Source: an uncultured Eubacteriales bacterium (GTDB taxonomy: Bacteria > Bacillota > Clostridia > Peptostreptococcales > Anaerovoracaceae). Taken from it: a DNA stretch of 64,000 nucleotides. The notes below the pieces were generated by a model, which saw nothing but the letters and a program-made list of their open reading frames with translations, was not told where the DNA came from and did not search any database. The stretch lies in NCBI GenBank assembly GCA_910583765.1, contig CAJTYS010000001.1:62001-126000 (forward strand), in the 5' to 3' direction. Shown piece after piece: positions 24,779-33,247 of this stretch. The position numbers were made by a program, and so were the translations under genes. How positions within the stretch are numbered: position 1 is the first letter of the stretch; each line of letters opens with the position of its first letter.

Positions 24779-26521
24779 TCACCCTTGTCTCCTCTCTTTC
24801 AGTTTTAGGGTGAAACGCACGCCATTTTTTTGATTTTCACAGATGATTTTTCCGTGAAAATGGTCTTCTATGATCTGTTTTGCCAGATAAAGGCCAATGC
24901 CTGTGCCCCCTGTTTCTTCCTTGGTCGAGTAATACGGAAGGAAAATTTTCTCTAGATCTTCTTCCGATATCGGCGGACCGCTGTTAAAAATATGCACAAA
25001 AATGATTTTATATTTATTCTCTTCCTGGGTTTCAGAGAAAATGTCAATGCGCCTTGGCTGCCCTTCACATGACATGGTCCCATCCCTGGCGTTTTCTATG
25101 ATGTTGAACGCGCACTGTATGAATTCGTTCCGATAATTGTTAAGAAACAATGCCTCATCCACCTGGTTCGTGACTGCGATTTCATTGAGCACCAGGTTTA
25201 CCCGCAGGATGGACAAGGCCTTTTCCACGCTGTCTTTTATGGAAAACATCTCTTTTTTTCGATCTGGTTTGAGAAAACCAGCGAAATCCGTGATGGTGCT
25301 GGACATGACGGAAACATTCTCCCGCATTTTGTCCTCGTATTCCTGAAAACCTTCCAGGGTCAGCTCACCAGCGCGGTAATCGTCTTTCATGTTGGAAATG
25401 TCGATGCTGATGTTATTCAGAGGCTGCTTGCATTGATGCGCGATGTTCCCGATCATTTCTCCCAGCTTCGCCTGCCTGGACTGGTGAATCAGCAGGATCT
25501 CGTTTTGCTCCGCGGATTTTATCACTGGTCCGTAAAACCGTTTGATCAGCGCCATGACAATGACGATGATCGAGAGCATGGTCAAAAGCGTGGTGACGAT
25601 CAGCGTTTTTCTCGTTTCCGTGGCCGAGGTCATGACTGTGGCAGCTGTCTGTGTCGCAGCCAAAATCCAGCCATTGTTCAGGGTCGTATAGGCCGCGACG
25701 CGTTTCTCTCCATCTCCAGGTTTATACCAGATCGGCGCGCCGTCCCAATCTGTTTTTGAAAAAGCTGCGATCAAAGGCTTGTAATCCTCTGCCGGATCTT
25801 CCATGGTTTCGCTGGACGCATAATAATTCATTTCAGCGTCAAATAGCATCACTTGGCTGTCGCTGTACAATTTGATAGAACGCAATGTCTCATCCACCTC
25901 TGACATGAGCATGTCCGAGCCAACAATACCGATCAGGTTTCCCTGGTCATCATATACGGATTTCGTGTGCGTGGTCATGTATTCATCCAAAGAACTTTCA
26001 TAATCCAGCGCGCCCCAATAGCTTCCCTCTTCAATCGCGTCATAATAATAATCGACTCTGGGGTTTCCCTTTACCAGCCAGCTAGGTGCCAGCGGCCTTG
26101 CGTCAATGAACTGTACCCTGCCGTCCTTGTACGCGTACCACACTTCTTCCATCCCCGAATGGAGTTCGGGCGAAAAAGTCACATAGAGGCCGGAAAGATG
26201 CTCTGTTTTTTCAAGCGTGCGCTTGATGATATGGCCGATCTGTTTTTTCAGCTGCCGAAAGACCGCCTCATCTCGGATATAGTCCTGGCTGGAAAATGTC
26301 ACCTGCACCGAGGCCTTTAGCATATTGAGCAAATTTTCCATGTTGCTGAATATCACGTTCAGATCATTTGCCGCGCTTTTCATAGCATATTCGATCTTGT
26401 CTTCCGCTTCGGTTTCAAAAGCCTTTTGATTGCGAACAAGCCCTGCGATTTCAATGGGCAGCGCCACCAGCAGCACGCCTAATATGATCATGGCCGTGAC
26501 GCGAGTCAATCTTTTTCTCAT
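24779..26521 (-). CDS. Cache-domain sensor histidine kinase
   Basis: A 580-residue kinase with helices at about 10-30 and 310-330 flanking a double-Cache extracellular domain (features: YVTFSPELHSG, WYAYKDGR, DYYYDAIEEGSYWGALDYE, GIVGSDMLM), the class that binds amino acids or carboxylates. The cytoplasmic core has an unusual H-box, GEMIGNIAHQCKQPLNN (His near 360), then N box IENARDGT and G2 box GTGIGLYLAK. There is no HAMP domain visible. I chose the ATG at 26521, six bases after AAGGTG. It pairs with the MpsC-fused regulator downstream. Confidence 0.87.
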   Translation of the reverse strand: MRKRLTRVTAMIILGVLLVALPIEIAGLVRNQKAFETEAEDKIEYAMKSAANDLNVIFSNMENLLNMLKASVQVTFSSQDYIRDEAVFRQLKKQIGHIIKRTLEKTEHLSGLYVTFSPELHSGMEEVWYAYKDGRVQFIDARPLAPSWLVKGNPRVDYYYDAIEEGSYWGALDYESSLDEYMTTHTKSVYDDQGNLIGIVGSDMLMSEVDETLRSIKLYSDSQVMLFDAEMNYYASSETMEDPAEDYKPLIAAFSKTDWDGAPIWYKPGDGEKRVAAYTTLNNGWILAATQTAATVMTSATETRKTLIVTTLLTMLSIIVIVMALIKRFYGPVIKSAEQNEILLIHQSRQAKLGEMIGNIAHQCKQPLNNISIDISNMKDDYRAGELTLEGFQEYEDKMRENVSVMSSTITDFAGFLKPDRKKEMFSIKDSVEKALSILRVNLVLNEIAVTNQVDEALFLNNYRNEFIQCAFNIIENARDGTMSCEGQPRRIDIFSETQEENKYKIIFVHIFNSGPPISEEDLEKIFLPYYSTKEETGGTGIGLYLAKQIIEDHFHGKIICENQKNGVRFTLKLKERRQG

Positions 26522-26667
26522 AACAAACACCTTGTGATCTGCTGCACCGATCTTGAATGTATGTCAATATAGTGCATATCTTGCTGATTGTCAAGAGAAA
26601 TCTGGGATCTGCGTCCGCGCTGTCAGGCGAATGCCCCCTCTCGTCTCAATGATGGGAATTTTCTGTA

Positions 26668-26696
26668 TTGACAGATAACTTCCCATGCCTTATAAT
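26668..26696 (+). promoter_or_regulatory. Consensus sigma-A promoter
   Basis: Perfect TTGACA (26668-26673) and TATAAT (26691-26696) with a 17-base spacer. Transcription should begin near 26703, about 160 bases ahead of the peptidase start codon. Confidence 0.85.
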
Positions 26697-26702
26697 ACCT
26701 TC

Positions 26703-26865
26703 ATGGGGTGCGGTAGACCGCAAGCCGCGGGAGACAGCGCCTTAAGGATCAAAGACGAAAATTGAGAGACTGAAAAGAAATGATTGTCACATTGCTTTTT
26801 ATGGATCAATGCATGTATTTGCGTTGATCTTTTTTTATGGATCATTTCACAAAGGAGGAGAAAAA
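26703..26865 (+). ncRNA. Structured leader with attenuator, candidate cis-regulatory RNA
   Basis: Between the promoter and the peptidase ATG lie a compact GC-rich fold (stem GCGG/CCGC around TAGA at about 26709-26720, enclosed by GGTGC/GCGCC) and then an intrinsic terminator at 26804-26836, followed by the ribosome site. A gene with a terminator in its own leader is usually controlled by a riboswitch, T-box, protein or leader peptide. The sequence does not match a class I can name. Confidence 0.45.
26804..26836 (+). terminator. Intrinsic terminator inside the leader
   Basis: GATCAATGCA pairs with TGCGTTGATC around a six-base loop, followed at once by seven T residues. It lies 30 bases before the start of the downstream gene. 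Confidence 0.75.
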
Positions 26866-29100
26866 ATGAAGAAATTATGCACTTACTTGCCCCTGACCCT
26901 GGGACTCGTGTTTGTCATGGTTTTCATGGCATCCTGTTCCTCTTCAGAGGAGCTGTCCATGTCAGAGGACATCGCGAAGATGACGGAAGTCACGGAAGAG
27001 GCCACAAAACATGCTGAAAAAGTAGCCTACAAGCTCGCTTATGATGAAAAGCTGGCAGACGATTCCACAGGCTTTCGCACTGCTGGGTCGGACGCAGAAC
27101 ACAGGGCAGCGGACTATCTTGCCTCTGAATTCCAGGCACTGGGACTGACAGACGTGAAAAAAGAGCCAGTGACAGTGGACAAATGGCAGTTCAACGAAGC
27201 TCACCTGACTTTGCGTTACGCTGACAAAAACAGCGGGCGAAATTCTCTGGAAATCCAAAACGTGGTATCCTACGCAGCCCAGGGGACCAAGCAGCTGGGC
27301 GGCGATTACAGCAACCTGGACATTGTGGATCTGGGCATGGGCACAGAACAGGAGTACCTTGATTTTTACAAGAAAAACCACTGCGAAGACATGAAGGGCA
27401 AGATCGCTCTCGTTGGCGTGGACCAGTGGGACGAAGTTTGGATCGATGGTCCTTACATGGAAGCTGCCACCCAAAACGCGGCCGCGATCATCAGCTATCC
27501 GCTCAAGGGCTACGCGGAGTATGATGATGACACCCTGAACATCCAGGACATCTGCGCTCCGGACATGAAGCTGCCCTGCGTTTCCATCACAAAAAATGAC
27601 GCGGAAAAGATCAAGAACGTGATCAAAGAAGGGAAAAACATCAAGGCCGAGCTTTACGTGGACAATGAGATCGGCAGTCAAAACGGCACCAGCTACAATG
27701 TCACCGGCATGATCAAGGGCACGGAAAACACGGGCCAAAGGATCCTGGTGGCCGGCCATTATGACAAATACTTTTACGGGTTTGAAGATGACTGCGCCGC
27801 GGTCGGTCTGGTGACTGGCATTGCCAAATCCCTGGTGGATTCCGGTTACAAGCCAGCCAATGACATTGTGTTCATCGCCCATGCCGCAGAAGAATGGGGC
27901 CGCTTTGACACGTCCACGGACTGGGCCATCGGTTCCTGGGAAATGATCACCAAAGCCCATCCCGAATGGAAAGGCAGCACCCTGGCGCTCATTAATTTTG
28001 AAATGCCCAGCGTGGACAGTTTCAACGACAAAGGCATCATGCGCACCACTTACGAAGTGGGCGGCATTGGAAACAGTTTCCTGGAATCCAGTTTGCTGTC
28101 GGACATCGAATCCTTTTATAAAGATGGCGTGGTCGTGAAAAACGACGATCAGGAAATCCCAAGGACAGACGGGATCTCTTACCAGTTCAACGGCGTGCCT
28201 GTTTTCATGCCAAGACAGGAAGACCGGACGGAATGGACCAAGAATCGTTACCACACCCCTAGAGATGACAACAACACCAAAGATACGAAAAAGGATGGCG
28301 TACACAGCACCGAGCTTTTGAAATACCAGCTTTCCCTGTACTCCGCCCTTGCCATGTACATCGATGGCTCCCCTGCCCTGGCCCTTGATTTTGACAGCAG
28401 ATGCGATGATTTTGAAGCAGCCATCAAGGACACGGAGAAATACGCGTCAGCAGAATCCGTGGAAGCCTACAAAAAAGAACTGGCAGAGCTTCGTGAAGCA
28501 GCGGCCGCGAATCTAAAAGCTGCTCAAGCCATTAACGCTGACTATGAAACAGCCTATCAGTCCAATGATGAAGAGGCTATGAAAAAGGCCCGGGCCGCAG
28601 GCATGGCGCACAACAAAAAATCCCTTGCCGCCTTCCAGTACATCCAGGATCACTTCATGGGACTTGCGGATTACGGGGACATAGAGCTGCATCATAAGGG
28701 CCTGCAGAACAATCTGGATCTGTACACTGGCGTGGTGGACGCATTGAGCGATGGAGAAATCACAGAGGATGACATTTGGCTGGCCTCTGAAATCAACGGC
28801 TATTATGAATACTACGCCTATCTGTTCAGCGATGAAGTCTGCGCCTTGTCCAACTCCCTGCTGATGAACGACAAGGTAAAGAGCAATTGGGGAACTGACA
28901 AAATGACCCTGGCCATCAAGGATTCTTGGAAAACCACGAAAAACATGTACGCTGCCTGGAACAAAGGCCTCAAAGAGCCTGCGGATTACCAGCCATTCGC
29001 AGCGGAATACCAAGGCTACATTGAGATTTTGAAAGAAAAGCTGCAAAGTTACGTTTCCAGTGAAACAGATTCCATGAAAGAATTGAAGAACATGATTTAG
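26866..29100 (+). CDS. M28-family peptidase lipoprotein
   Basis: A 744-residue exported lipoprotein: signal peptide with lipobox MASC (Cys near 24). Residues about 100-280 include a PA-like region; about 280-500 form an M28 aminopeptidase/carboxypeptidase domain with metal-ligand motifs VAGHYDKY (His, Asp), the DDCAAVGL stretch, AHAAEEWG (two Glu) and a late RYHTPRDD His. The last 230 residues are charged helices without a family I know. The enzyme would trim peptides outside the membrane to supply amino acids. The ATG at 26866 follows AAAGGAGGAG. It has its own promoter and a terminator on both sides. Confidence 0.85.
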   Translation: MKKLCTYLPLTLGLVFVMVFMASCSSSEELSMSEDIAKMTEVTEEATKHAEKVAYKLAYDEKLADDSTGFRTAGSDAEHRAADYLASEFQALGLTDVKKEPVTVDKWQFNEAHLTLRYADKNSGRNSLEIQNVVSYAAQGTKQLGGDYSNLDIVDLGMGTEQEYLDFYKKNHCEDMKGKIALVGVDQWDEVWIDGPYMEAATQNAAAIISYPLKGYAEYDDDTLNIQDICAPDMKLPCVSITKNDAEKIKNVIKEGKNIKAELYVDNEIGSQNGTSYNVTGMIKGTENTGQRILVAGHYDKYFYGFEDDCAAVGLVTGIAKSLVDSGYKPANDIVFIAHAAEEWGRFDTSTDWAIGSWEMITKAHPEWKGSTLALINFEMPSVDSFNDKGIMRTTYEVGGIGNSFLESSLLSDIESFYKDGVVVKNDDQEIPRTDGISYQFNGVPVFMPRQEDRTEWTKNRYHTPRDDNNTKDTKKDGVHSTELLKYQLSLYSALAMYIDGSPALALDFDSRCDDFEAAIKDTEKYASAESVEAYKKELAELREAAAANLKAAQAINADYETAYQSNDEEAMKKARAAGMAHNKKSLAAFQYIQDHFMGLADYGDIELHHKGLQNNLDLYTGVVDALSDGEITEDDIWLASEINGYYEYYAYLFSDEVCALSNSLLMNDKVKSNWGTDKMTLAIKDSWKTTKNMYAAWNKGLKEPADYQPFAAEYQGYIEILKEKLQSYVSSETDSMKELKNMI

Positions 29101-29112
29101 ACCACAGGTCAG

Positions 29113-29158
29113 AGCCTTCTGCGATGAGCAAGATTCACCCTGCCGCAGGAGGCTTTTT
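29113..29158 (+). terminator. Rho-independent terminator
   Basis: AGCCTTCTGCG pairs with CGCAGGAGGCT across an 18-base loop and is followed by five T residues, 13 bases past the peptidase stop. Confidence 0.8.
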
Positions 29159-29340
29159 CAATTCTGTCTGGCTCTGCCTTGCCCTGCGGAGATTTTATTC
29201 CATTTTAAGCCTGTTCTATTCCTCAAAAGAACGGAGCTATGCGCTTCCCATTGCGAATGATCCCTGATGATGGTAGAATAAACCTATTCATTCTGTTAGC
29301 GCTTCCTCAGAAAAGCGCGCATCAGGCATCATAAGGGGTA

Positions 29341-29370
29341 TTGATTCATATAGCCATATCATGGTATATT
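29341..29370 (+). promoter_or_regulatory. Promoter of the antitoxin remnant and amidohydrolase
   Basis: TTGATT (29341-29346) and TATATT (29365-29370) with an 18-base spacer, placed 22 bases before the remnant antitoxin ATG and the only good promoter before the amidohydrolase. Confidence 0.6.
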
Positions 29371-29391
29371 ATGACTATGAAAGGGGCATAT

Positions 29392-29496
29392 ATGGAACCA
29401 ATCATTCGCCCATCTGCGGATTTAAGAAATCATTACAATGAAATATCGCAGCAATGCAGAGAAACAAATGAAATCATTTCACACACGGAGGACTAG
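29392..29496 (+). pseudogene. N-terminal remnant of a Phd/YefM-type antitoxin
   Basis: A 34-codon frame with ribosome site AAAGGGG. Its start, MEPIIRPSADLRNHYNEISQ, is the conserved N-terminus of Firmicute Phd/YefM antitoxins (typically IRPSADLRNNYNEIS). The frame diverges after CRETNE and stops at TAG, losing the toxin-binding half; no toxin gene follows. The stop codon ends one base before the amidohydrolase ATG, so translation of the remnant may now couple to that gene, acting as a leader peptide. Confidence 0.7.
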
Positions 29497-29497
29497 C

Positions 29498-30751
29498 ATG
29501 AAAAAAATCGCGTTCACAGGAGGTTTATTGATTGATGGAACAGGTACAAAACCCATTGAAAACAGCTGTGTTTTCGTAGAAGGCCCGACCATCAAATATG
29601 CTGGGCACAGGAAACCTGTCCCTGATGGATATCAAACCATTGACATCAGCGGCAAAACAATCATGCCCGGCATCATTGACGCACATCTCCATTTTTCTGG
29701 CAATCTTACGGAAAATGACACTGACTGGGTCATGGAAGACAATATTCAAAAGACCGTTGTTGCGGTCCAGCAGGCCCATGAATGCCTGGAAACAGGCCTG
29801 ACCACTGTTGGGGAAATTTCCAGATTTGGCATCCACATCCGAAACATGGTCGAAGCCGGTATCATGAAAGGACCACGCATCGTGGCAACAGGTCTGGGCT
29901 TTTGCGCCACTGCCGGACATGGAGATTCTCACCATGTGTCCATACAGGCAAACAAAGAGGCCCATCCTTGGGCAGAATGCGTAGACGGTCCATGGGACCT
30001 GCGGAAAGCCATTAGGCGCAGGATGCGGGAAAATCCAGATGCCATCAAAATCTGGGCCACAGGCGGCGGGATCTGGAGATGGGAAACAGCCATGGATCAG
30101 CATTATTCCATGGAAGAACTGCAGGCCATTGGTGATGAATGCGGCATGCGGGGAATTCCCCTGTGGTCCCATTGTTTTGGTTCCGCGGCCAATTCTGTGA
30201 AAGCTGGCGCGGATTTCATCATCCACGGCTGGACCCTTGATGATGAAACCATCGATATCATGGCTGAGCAAAATGTGATGCTTTGCCCAACTATCAGTTT
30301 CCTGCCAGCATGGTTTGACACCTATCCGCCAAAATACGAGCCTGCCATCCACGATCAATATCCTGGAGAAACAGTCATTGAGAAAGAGTTGAACCGCATA
30401 TACGACAATTTGCGGAAAGCTGCTTCAAAAGGCATTCTGCTGACAATTGGCTCTGACTCTTTCAATTCCAAAATCACGCCCTATGGCGACACAGCCATCA
30501 GCGAAATCCATGATTTTGTGAATAAGGCTGGAATCAGTGAAATGGACACCATCACAGCCGCGACCCTGAACGGTGCTAAGGCTCTGCGCGTGGATCATGT
30601 GACCGGATCACTGGAAGCTGGAAAGAGCGCGGATCTCCTGGTGATCAAGGGGAATCCTCTCGATCATATAGAAGCGATTTCCGTATCCAACATGGAGATC
30701 ATCATGAAAGAAGGAAGCATCGTCCCTACAAACCGCAGTGCATCATTCTGA
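29498..30751 (+). CDS. Metal-dependent amidohydrolase (imidazolonepropionase/prolidase-like)
   Basis: A 417-residue cytoplasmic hydrolase of the amidohydrolase superfamily. Metal-binding motifs are DAHLHFSG (HxH, about 61-68), Lys in DAIKIWATGGG, His in WSHCFGSA, His in IIHGWTLDD and Asp in IGSDSF. The C-terminal LEAGKSADLLVIKGNPLDHIEAI is the typical small beta domain. Relatives include prolidases and imidazolonepropionase-like proteins; substrate unknown. The start ATG lies eight bases after CGGAGG and directly after the stop of a broken antitoxin frame whose promoter it appears to use. Confidence 0.87.
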   Translation: MKKIAFTGGLLIDGTGTKPIENSCVFVEGPTIKYAGHRKPVPDGYQTIDISGKTIMPGIIDAHLHFSGNLTENDTDWVMEDNIQKTVVAVQQAHECLETGLTTVGEISRFGIHIRNMVEAGIMKGPRIVATGLGFCATAGHGDSHHVSIQANKEAHPWAECVDGPWDLRKAIRRRMRENPDAIKIWATGGGIWRWETAMDQHYSMEELQAIGDECGMRGIPLWSHCFGSAANSVKAGADFIIHGWTLDDETIDIMAEQNVMLCPTISFLPAWFDTYPPKYEPAIHDQYPGETVIEKELNRIYDNLRKAASKGILLTIGSDSFNSKITPYGDTAISEIHDFVNKAGISEMDTITAATLNGAKALRVDHVTGSLEAGKSADLLVIKGNPLDHIEAISVSNMEIIMKEGSIVPTNRSASF

Positions 30752-30787
30752 ATCATGAGACCAAAAGCATTTCTTTCTAAACGAATC

Positions 30788-30820
30788 GGAGATAGACGAT
30801 GATTTCGCCTATCTCCTTCT
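30788..30820 (+). terminator. Rho-independent terminator
   Basis: Eight-base arms GGAGATAG and CTATCTCC around a 13-base loop, followed by TTCTT, 37 bases past the amidohydrolase stop and facing convergent radA. Confidence 0.65.
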
Positions 30821-30873
30821 TACTATCCAGCACCTGCGTGTGAGACCTTCTGACCGCCCAGCCTGCCCTTTCT

Positions 30874-32280
30874 CTAAAACGCTCCAATGGCATCGGTAAT
30901 ATGCTGCACGCCCACTAGCTGGATTCCTTTCAGCTTCAGCTCTTTCAGTTTTTCCGCGTTTTTCTCTGGCAAAATGACTCGCTCAAAGCCCATCCTGGCG
31001 GCTTCCCGAACGATCTTTTCGCTGTTTTGCACAGAGCGGAGATCTCCGGTGAGGCCGATTTCTCCCAGTGCCAGCGTCCTGCCGGAGCAAGGCTGGCCTT
31101 TGCATGTGGAGTAAATAGCAAGGGCCACCGCCAAGTCAACGGAAGTGCCCTCTGGTTTCAGCCCTCCCACAATGTTTACGTAAATGTCCTGATTAATCAA
31201 AGAAAGGCCGGCTTTCCGCTCTAAGACCGCAAGGATCATATTGAGCCGTGAAAGCTCCACGCCAATGGCCGACCGCCGGGCGAATCCCACGCTGGTAGGC
31301 GCTGCCAGAGCCTGGACTTCTAAAAGCAGCGGCCTGGTTCCCTCATAAACAGCAGCCGCCATGGAACCTTCCGCCCCATCCTCCATGCCTTCCAGAAAGC
31401 TCTTGGATAAGTTTTCGATTTCAATCAAGCCCTCCTCGGCCATTTCAAAGGCTCCGATTTCGCTGGTGGTGCCAAACCGATTTTTGAAAGCCCGCAGGAT
31501 CCGCAGCTCCTGATTTCGTTCTCCTGTGAAATGCAGCACGCAGTCCACCAAATGTTCCACGATCTTCGGCCCCGCCAGTTCCCCACTCTTTGTCACATGG
31601 GCCACAATGAAAATCGGGATGTTATAAGTCTTGCCCACCCGCATCAGTTCGTTTCCGCAGGCCCGCACCTGAGAAACGCTGCCTGGCGCGGATTCCAAAT
31701 CACTGGTGTACATGGTCTGGATGGAGTCTATGATCACGAATTTCGGTTTCAATTCTTCGGCAATGGCTGAAATGTTTTCCATGTTCGTTTCCGACAAAAT
31801 AAACAGATCATCCGTTAATTCCCGACAGACCCGATCTGCCCGCATCTTGATCTGATCCTCCGACTCTTCGCCGGAAACATAGAGAACCCTGCCGTATTCC
31901 TTCGCGATATTAGCGGCCGCCTGTATGATGATCGTGGACTTTCCAATGCCCGGCTCCCCGGAAATCAGAGTCAGAGAGCCTTTGACCATGCCGCCGCCCA
32001 GGACTCGGTTCAGCTCACTGATGCCCGTGTCCATGCGAGTGTAATTTCCAGACTTTACTTCCGTCAGCTTGGAGGGGCGGTTCCGCTCCTTGGTGCCGCC
32101 CCCAGAAGACGGAGCAGCCACGCTGCCGCCTCTCCTGCGTTTGTCATCCGCAGCCGCCGCAGGCAGCACCTTTTCCTCCACCATGCTGTTCCATGCGCCG
32201 CAAATGCACTGTCCCTGCCACTTCGCACTCTCATAACCGCACTCTTGACACACGAATACGGTCTTCGCCTTTTTCGCCAT
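30874..32280 (-). CDS. radA: DNA repair protein RadA
   Basis: A 468-residue RecA-like branch-migration ATPase. It has an N-terminal zinc finger (CQECGYESAKWQGQC), Walker A GEPGIGKST near 100, Walker B FVIIDSIQTM, the RadA signature FKNRFGTTSE near 260, and a C-terminal Lon-like domain from about 290 (GTRPLLLEVQALAAPT, then NIVGGLKPEGTSVDLAVALAI). The zinc finger's second pair reads C-I-C, one residue shorter than the usual CxxC. I chose the ATG at 32280 (MAKKAKTVFVC) after GGGGGG; longer frames add unrelated residues. Acts in recombination and repair of stalled forks. Confidence 0.95.
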   Translation of the reverse strand: MAKKAKTVFVCQECGYESAKWQGQCICGAWNSMVEEKVLPAAAADDKRRRGGSVAAPSSGGGTKERNRPSKLTEVKSGNYTRMDTGISELNRVLGGGMVKGSLTLISGEPGIGKSTIIIQAAANIAKEYGRVLYVSGEESEDQIKMRADRVCRELTDDLFILSETNMENISAIAEELKPKFVIIDSIQTMYTSDLESAPGSVSQVRACGNELMRVGKTYNIPIFIVAHVTKSGELAGPKIVEHLVDCVLHFTGERNQELRILRAFKNRFGTTSEIGAFEMAEEGLIEIENLSKSFLEGMEDGAEGSMAAAVYEGTRPLLLEVQALAAPTSVGFARRSAIGVELSRLNMILAVLERKAGLSLINQDIYVNIVGGLKPEGTSVDLAVALAIYSTCKGQPCSGRTLALGEIGLTGDLRSVQNSEKIVREAARMGFERVILPEKNAEKLKELKLKGIQLVGVQHITDAIGAF

Positions 32281-32344
32281 TTCACCGGCCCCCCTTTTCC
32301 ACTTGTTTCTATTGCTCACATCGCCGCCGTCTTACGACTCGAAC

Positions 32345-32541
32345 ATTTACCACCAAATGAAACAAATTTTCTATTTGGTGGTAAATTATTTTGAATTCAA
32401 TTCCACATTTTCCATTTTACATGCGTTTCCGCTTCCGTGAACGCTACATTTTTAATGATTTTCAGAAAAAATACGTTTCAACCCGTTCGGCTCGCCACTT
32501 TTTACCACCAAAAAGAAAAAAATCCCGATTTGGAGGTAAAA
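32345..32541. repeat. Two-hairpin element, stem word TTTACCACCAAAT (copy D)
   Basis: Hairpin 1 has perfect 14-base arms ATTTACCACCAAAT (32345-32358) and ATTTGGTGGTAAAT (32373-32386). Hairpin 2 uses the same word, TTTTACCACCAAA (32500-32512) with TTTGGAGGTAAAA (32529-32541), one mismatch. The AT-rich interior of about 110 bases shows only loose similarity to copies at 41549, 43300 and 63555, in inverted orientation. It lies between radA and the ABC importer. Confidence 0.6.
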
Positions 32542-32605
32542 TGCGCTTCCCTGCTCTCCTATGAAATGCGGCTCAGCCTTGCCCACGCAGAAAAACAGAG
32601 TGACT

Positions 32606-33247
32606 TCATATTTTACATTTACGTCCTATGGATGATGCCCCATTGATATCCGGCAAAGCCACGATTTGATCACACACTTTTTCCGCCAAAGCCATGTTGT
32701 GGGTAACGACTACTAGCCCTAACCGCCGCTTTTCAGCCACCTGCGAAATCAGCTCCCAGATCTGGGCCTGGGTGATCACGTCCAGCATGGTGGTGATCTC
32801 ATCACAGACCAGAAATTTCGTGGCAGGCCCCAGGACTCTGGCGATGCAAAACCGCTGCAGCTCTCCCCCTGACAATTCGGAAGGCCAGCGTTTCAGCCAT
32901 TCCTCTTCAATGCCCATGGCCGCCAGCAGCCGCGGGTCCGGCAACCAACACTCGGTCAGGGTCTTTTTCATCTTCCAGCGGGGATTCACCGCCTGCTCGG
33001 GATGCTGGTAGATCATCTGCACCGGACAATAACCCTTTGCTGGCAGCGGCTTTCCATCCAGCAAAACTTGTCCCTCTGTGGGAATCAAATATCCTGCCAA
33101 AATCTTTGCCAAGGTACTTTTTCCATATCCTGACGGACCCACCAAGGCGATCCTCTGTCCGGCTTCCACGGTAAAATCCACATTTTTTAAGATCCAGGGG
33201 GAGTCCTTCCTGTATCGAAAGCTTACGTTTCTTGCCTCAATCCCCAT
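32606..33247 (-). CDS. Opp/Nik-type ABC importer ATPase (second, short)
   Basis: A 213-residue ATPase with Walker A GPSGYGKST, signature LSGGELQRFCIARVL, a deviating Walker B/D-loop LVCDEITTMLD and H-loop VVTHNM. It is shorter than typical OppF because the C-terminal oligopeptide extension is missing, similar to NikE-sized subunits. It overlaps the upstream ATPase gene by 11 bases and is the last gene of a five-gene operon. Its final ten residues (INGASSIGRKCKI) look unrelated to the family. Confidence 0.85.
   Translation of the reverse strand: MGIEARNVSFRYRKDSPWILKNVDFTVEAGQRIALVGPSGYGKSTLAKILAGYLIPTEGQVLLDGKPLPAKGYCPVQMIYQHPEQAVNPRWKMKKTLTECWLPDPRLLAAMGIEEEWLKRWPSELSGGELQRFCIARVLGPATKFLVCDEITTMLDVITQAQIWELISQVAEKRRLGLVVVTHNMALAEKVCDQIVALPDINGASSIGRKCKI

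Noticed and set aside
26703..26836. Leader considered as a T-box or a known riboswitch class
   Set aside because: No T-box GGTGG sequence with the specifier domain and no conserved core of SAM, lysine, glycine, c-di-GMP or guanidine classes could be recognised.
26962..28305. 447-codon open frame antisense to the M28 peptidase
   Set aside because: The plus strand encodes a clear lipoprotein peptidase with a signal peptide and metal motifs; the antisense frame has no family features and arises from codon bias.
32437..32646. 69-codon plus-strand frame
   Set aside because: It overlaps element D and the end of the ATPase gene; no ribosome site.
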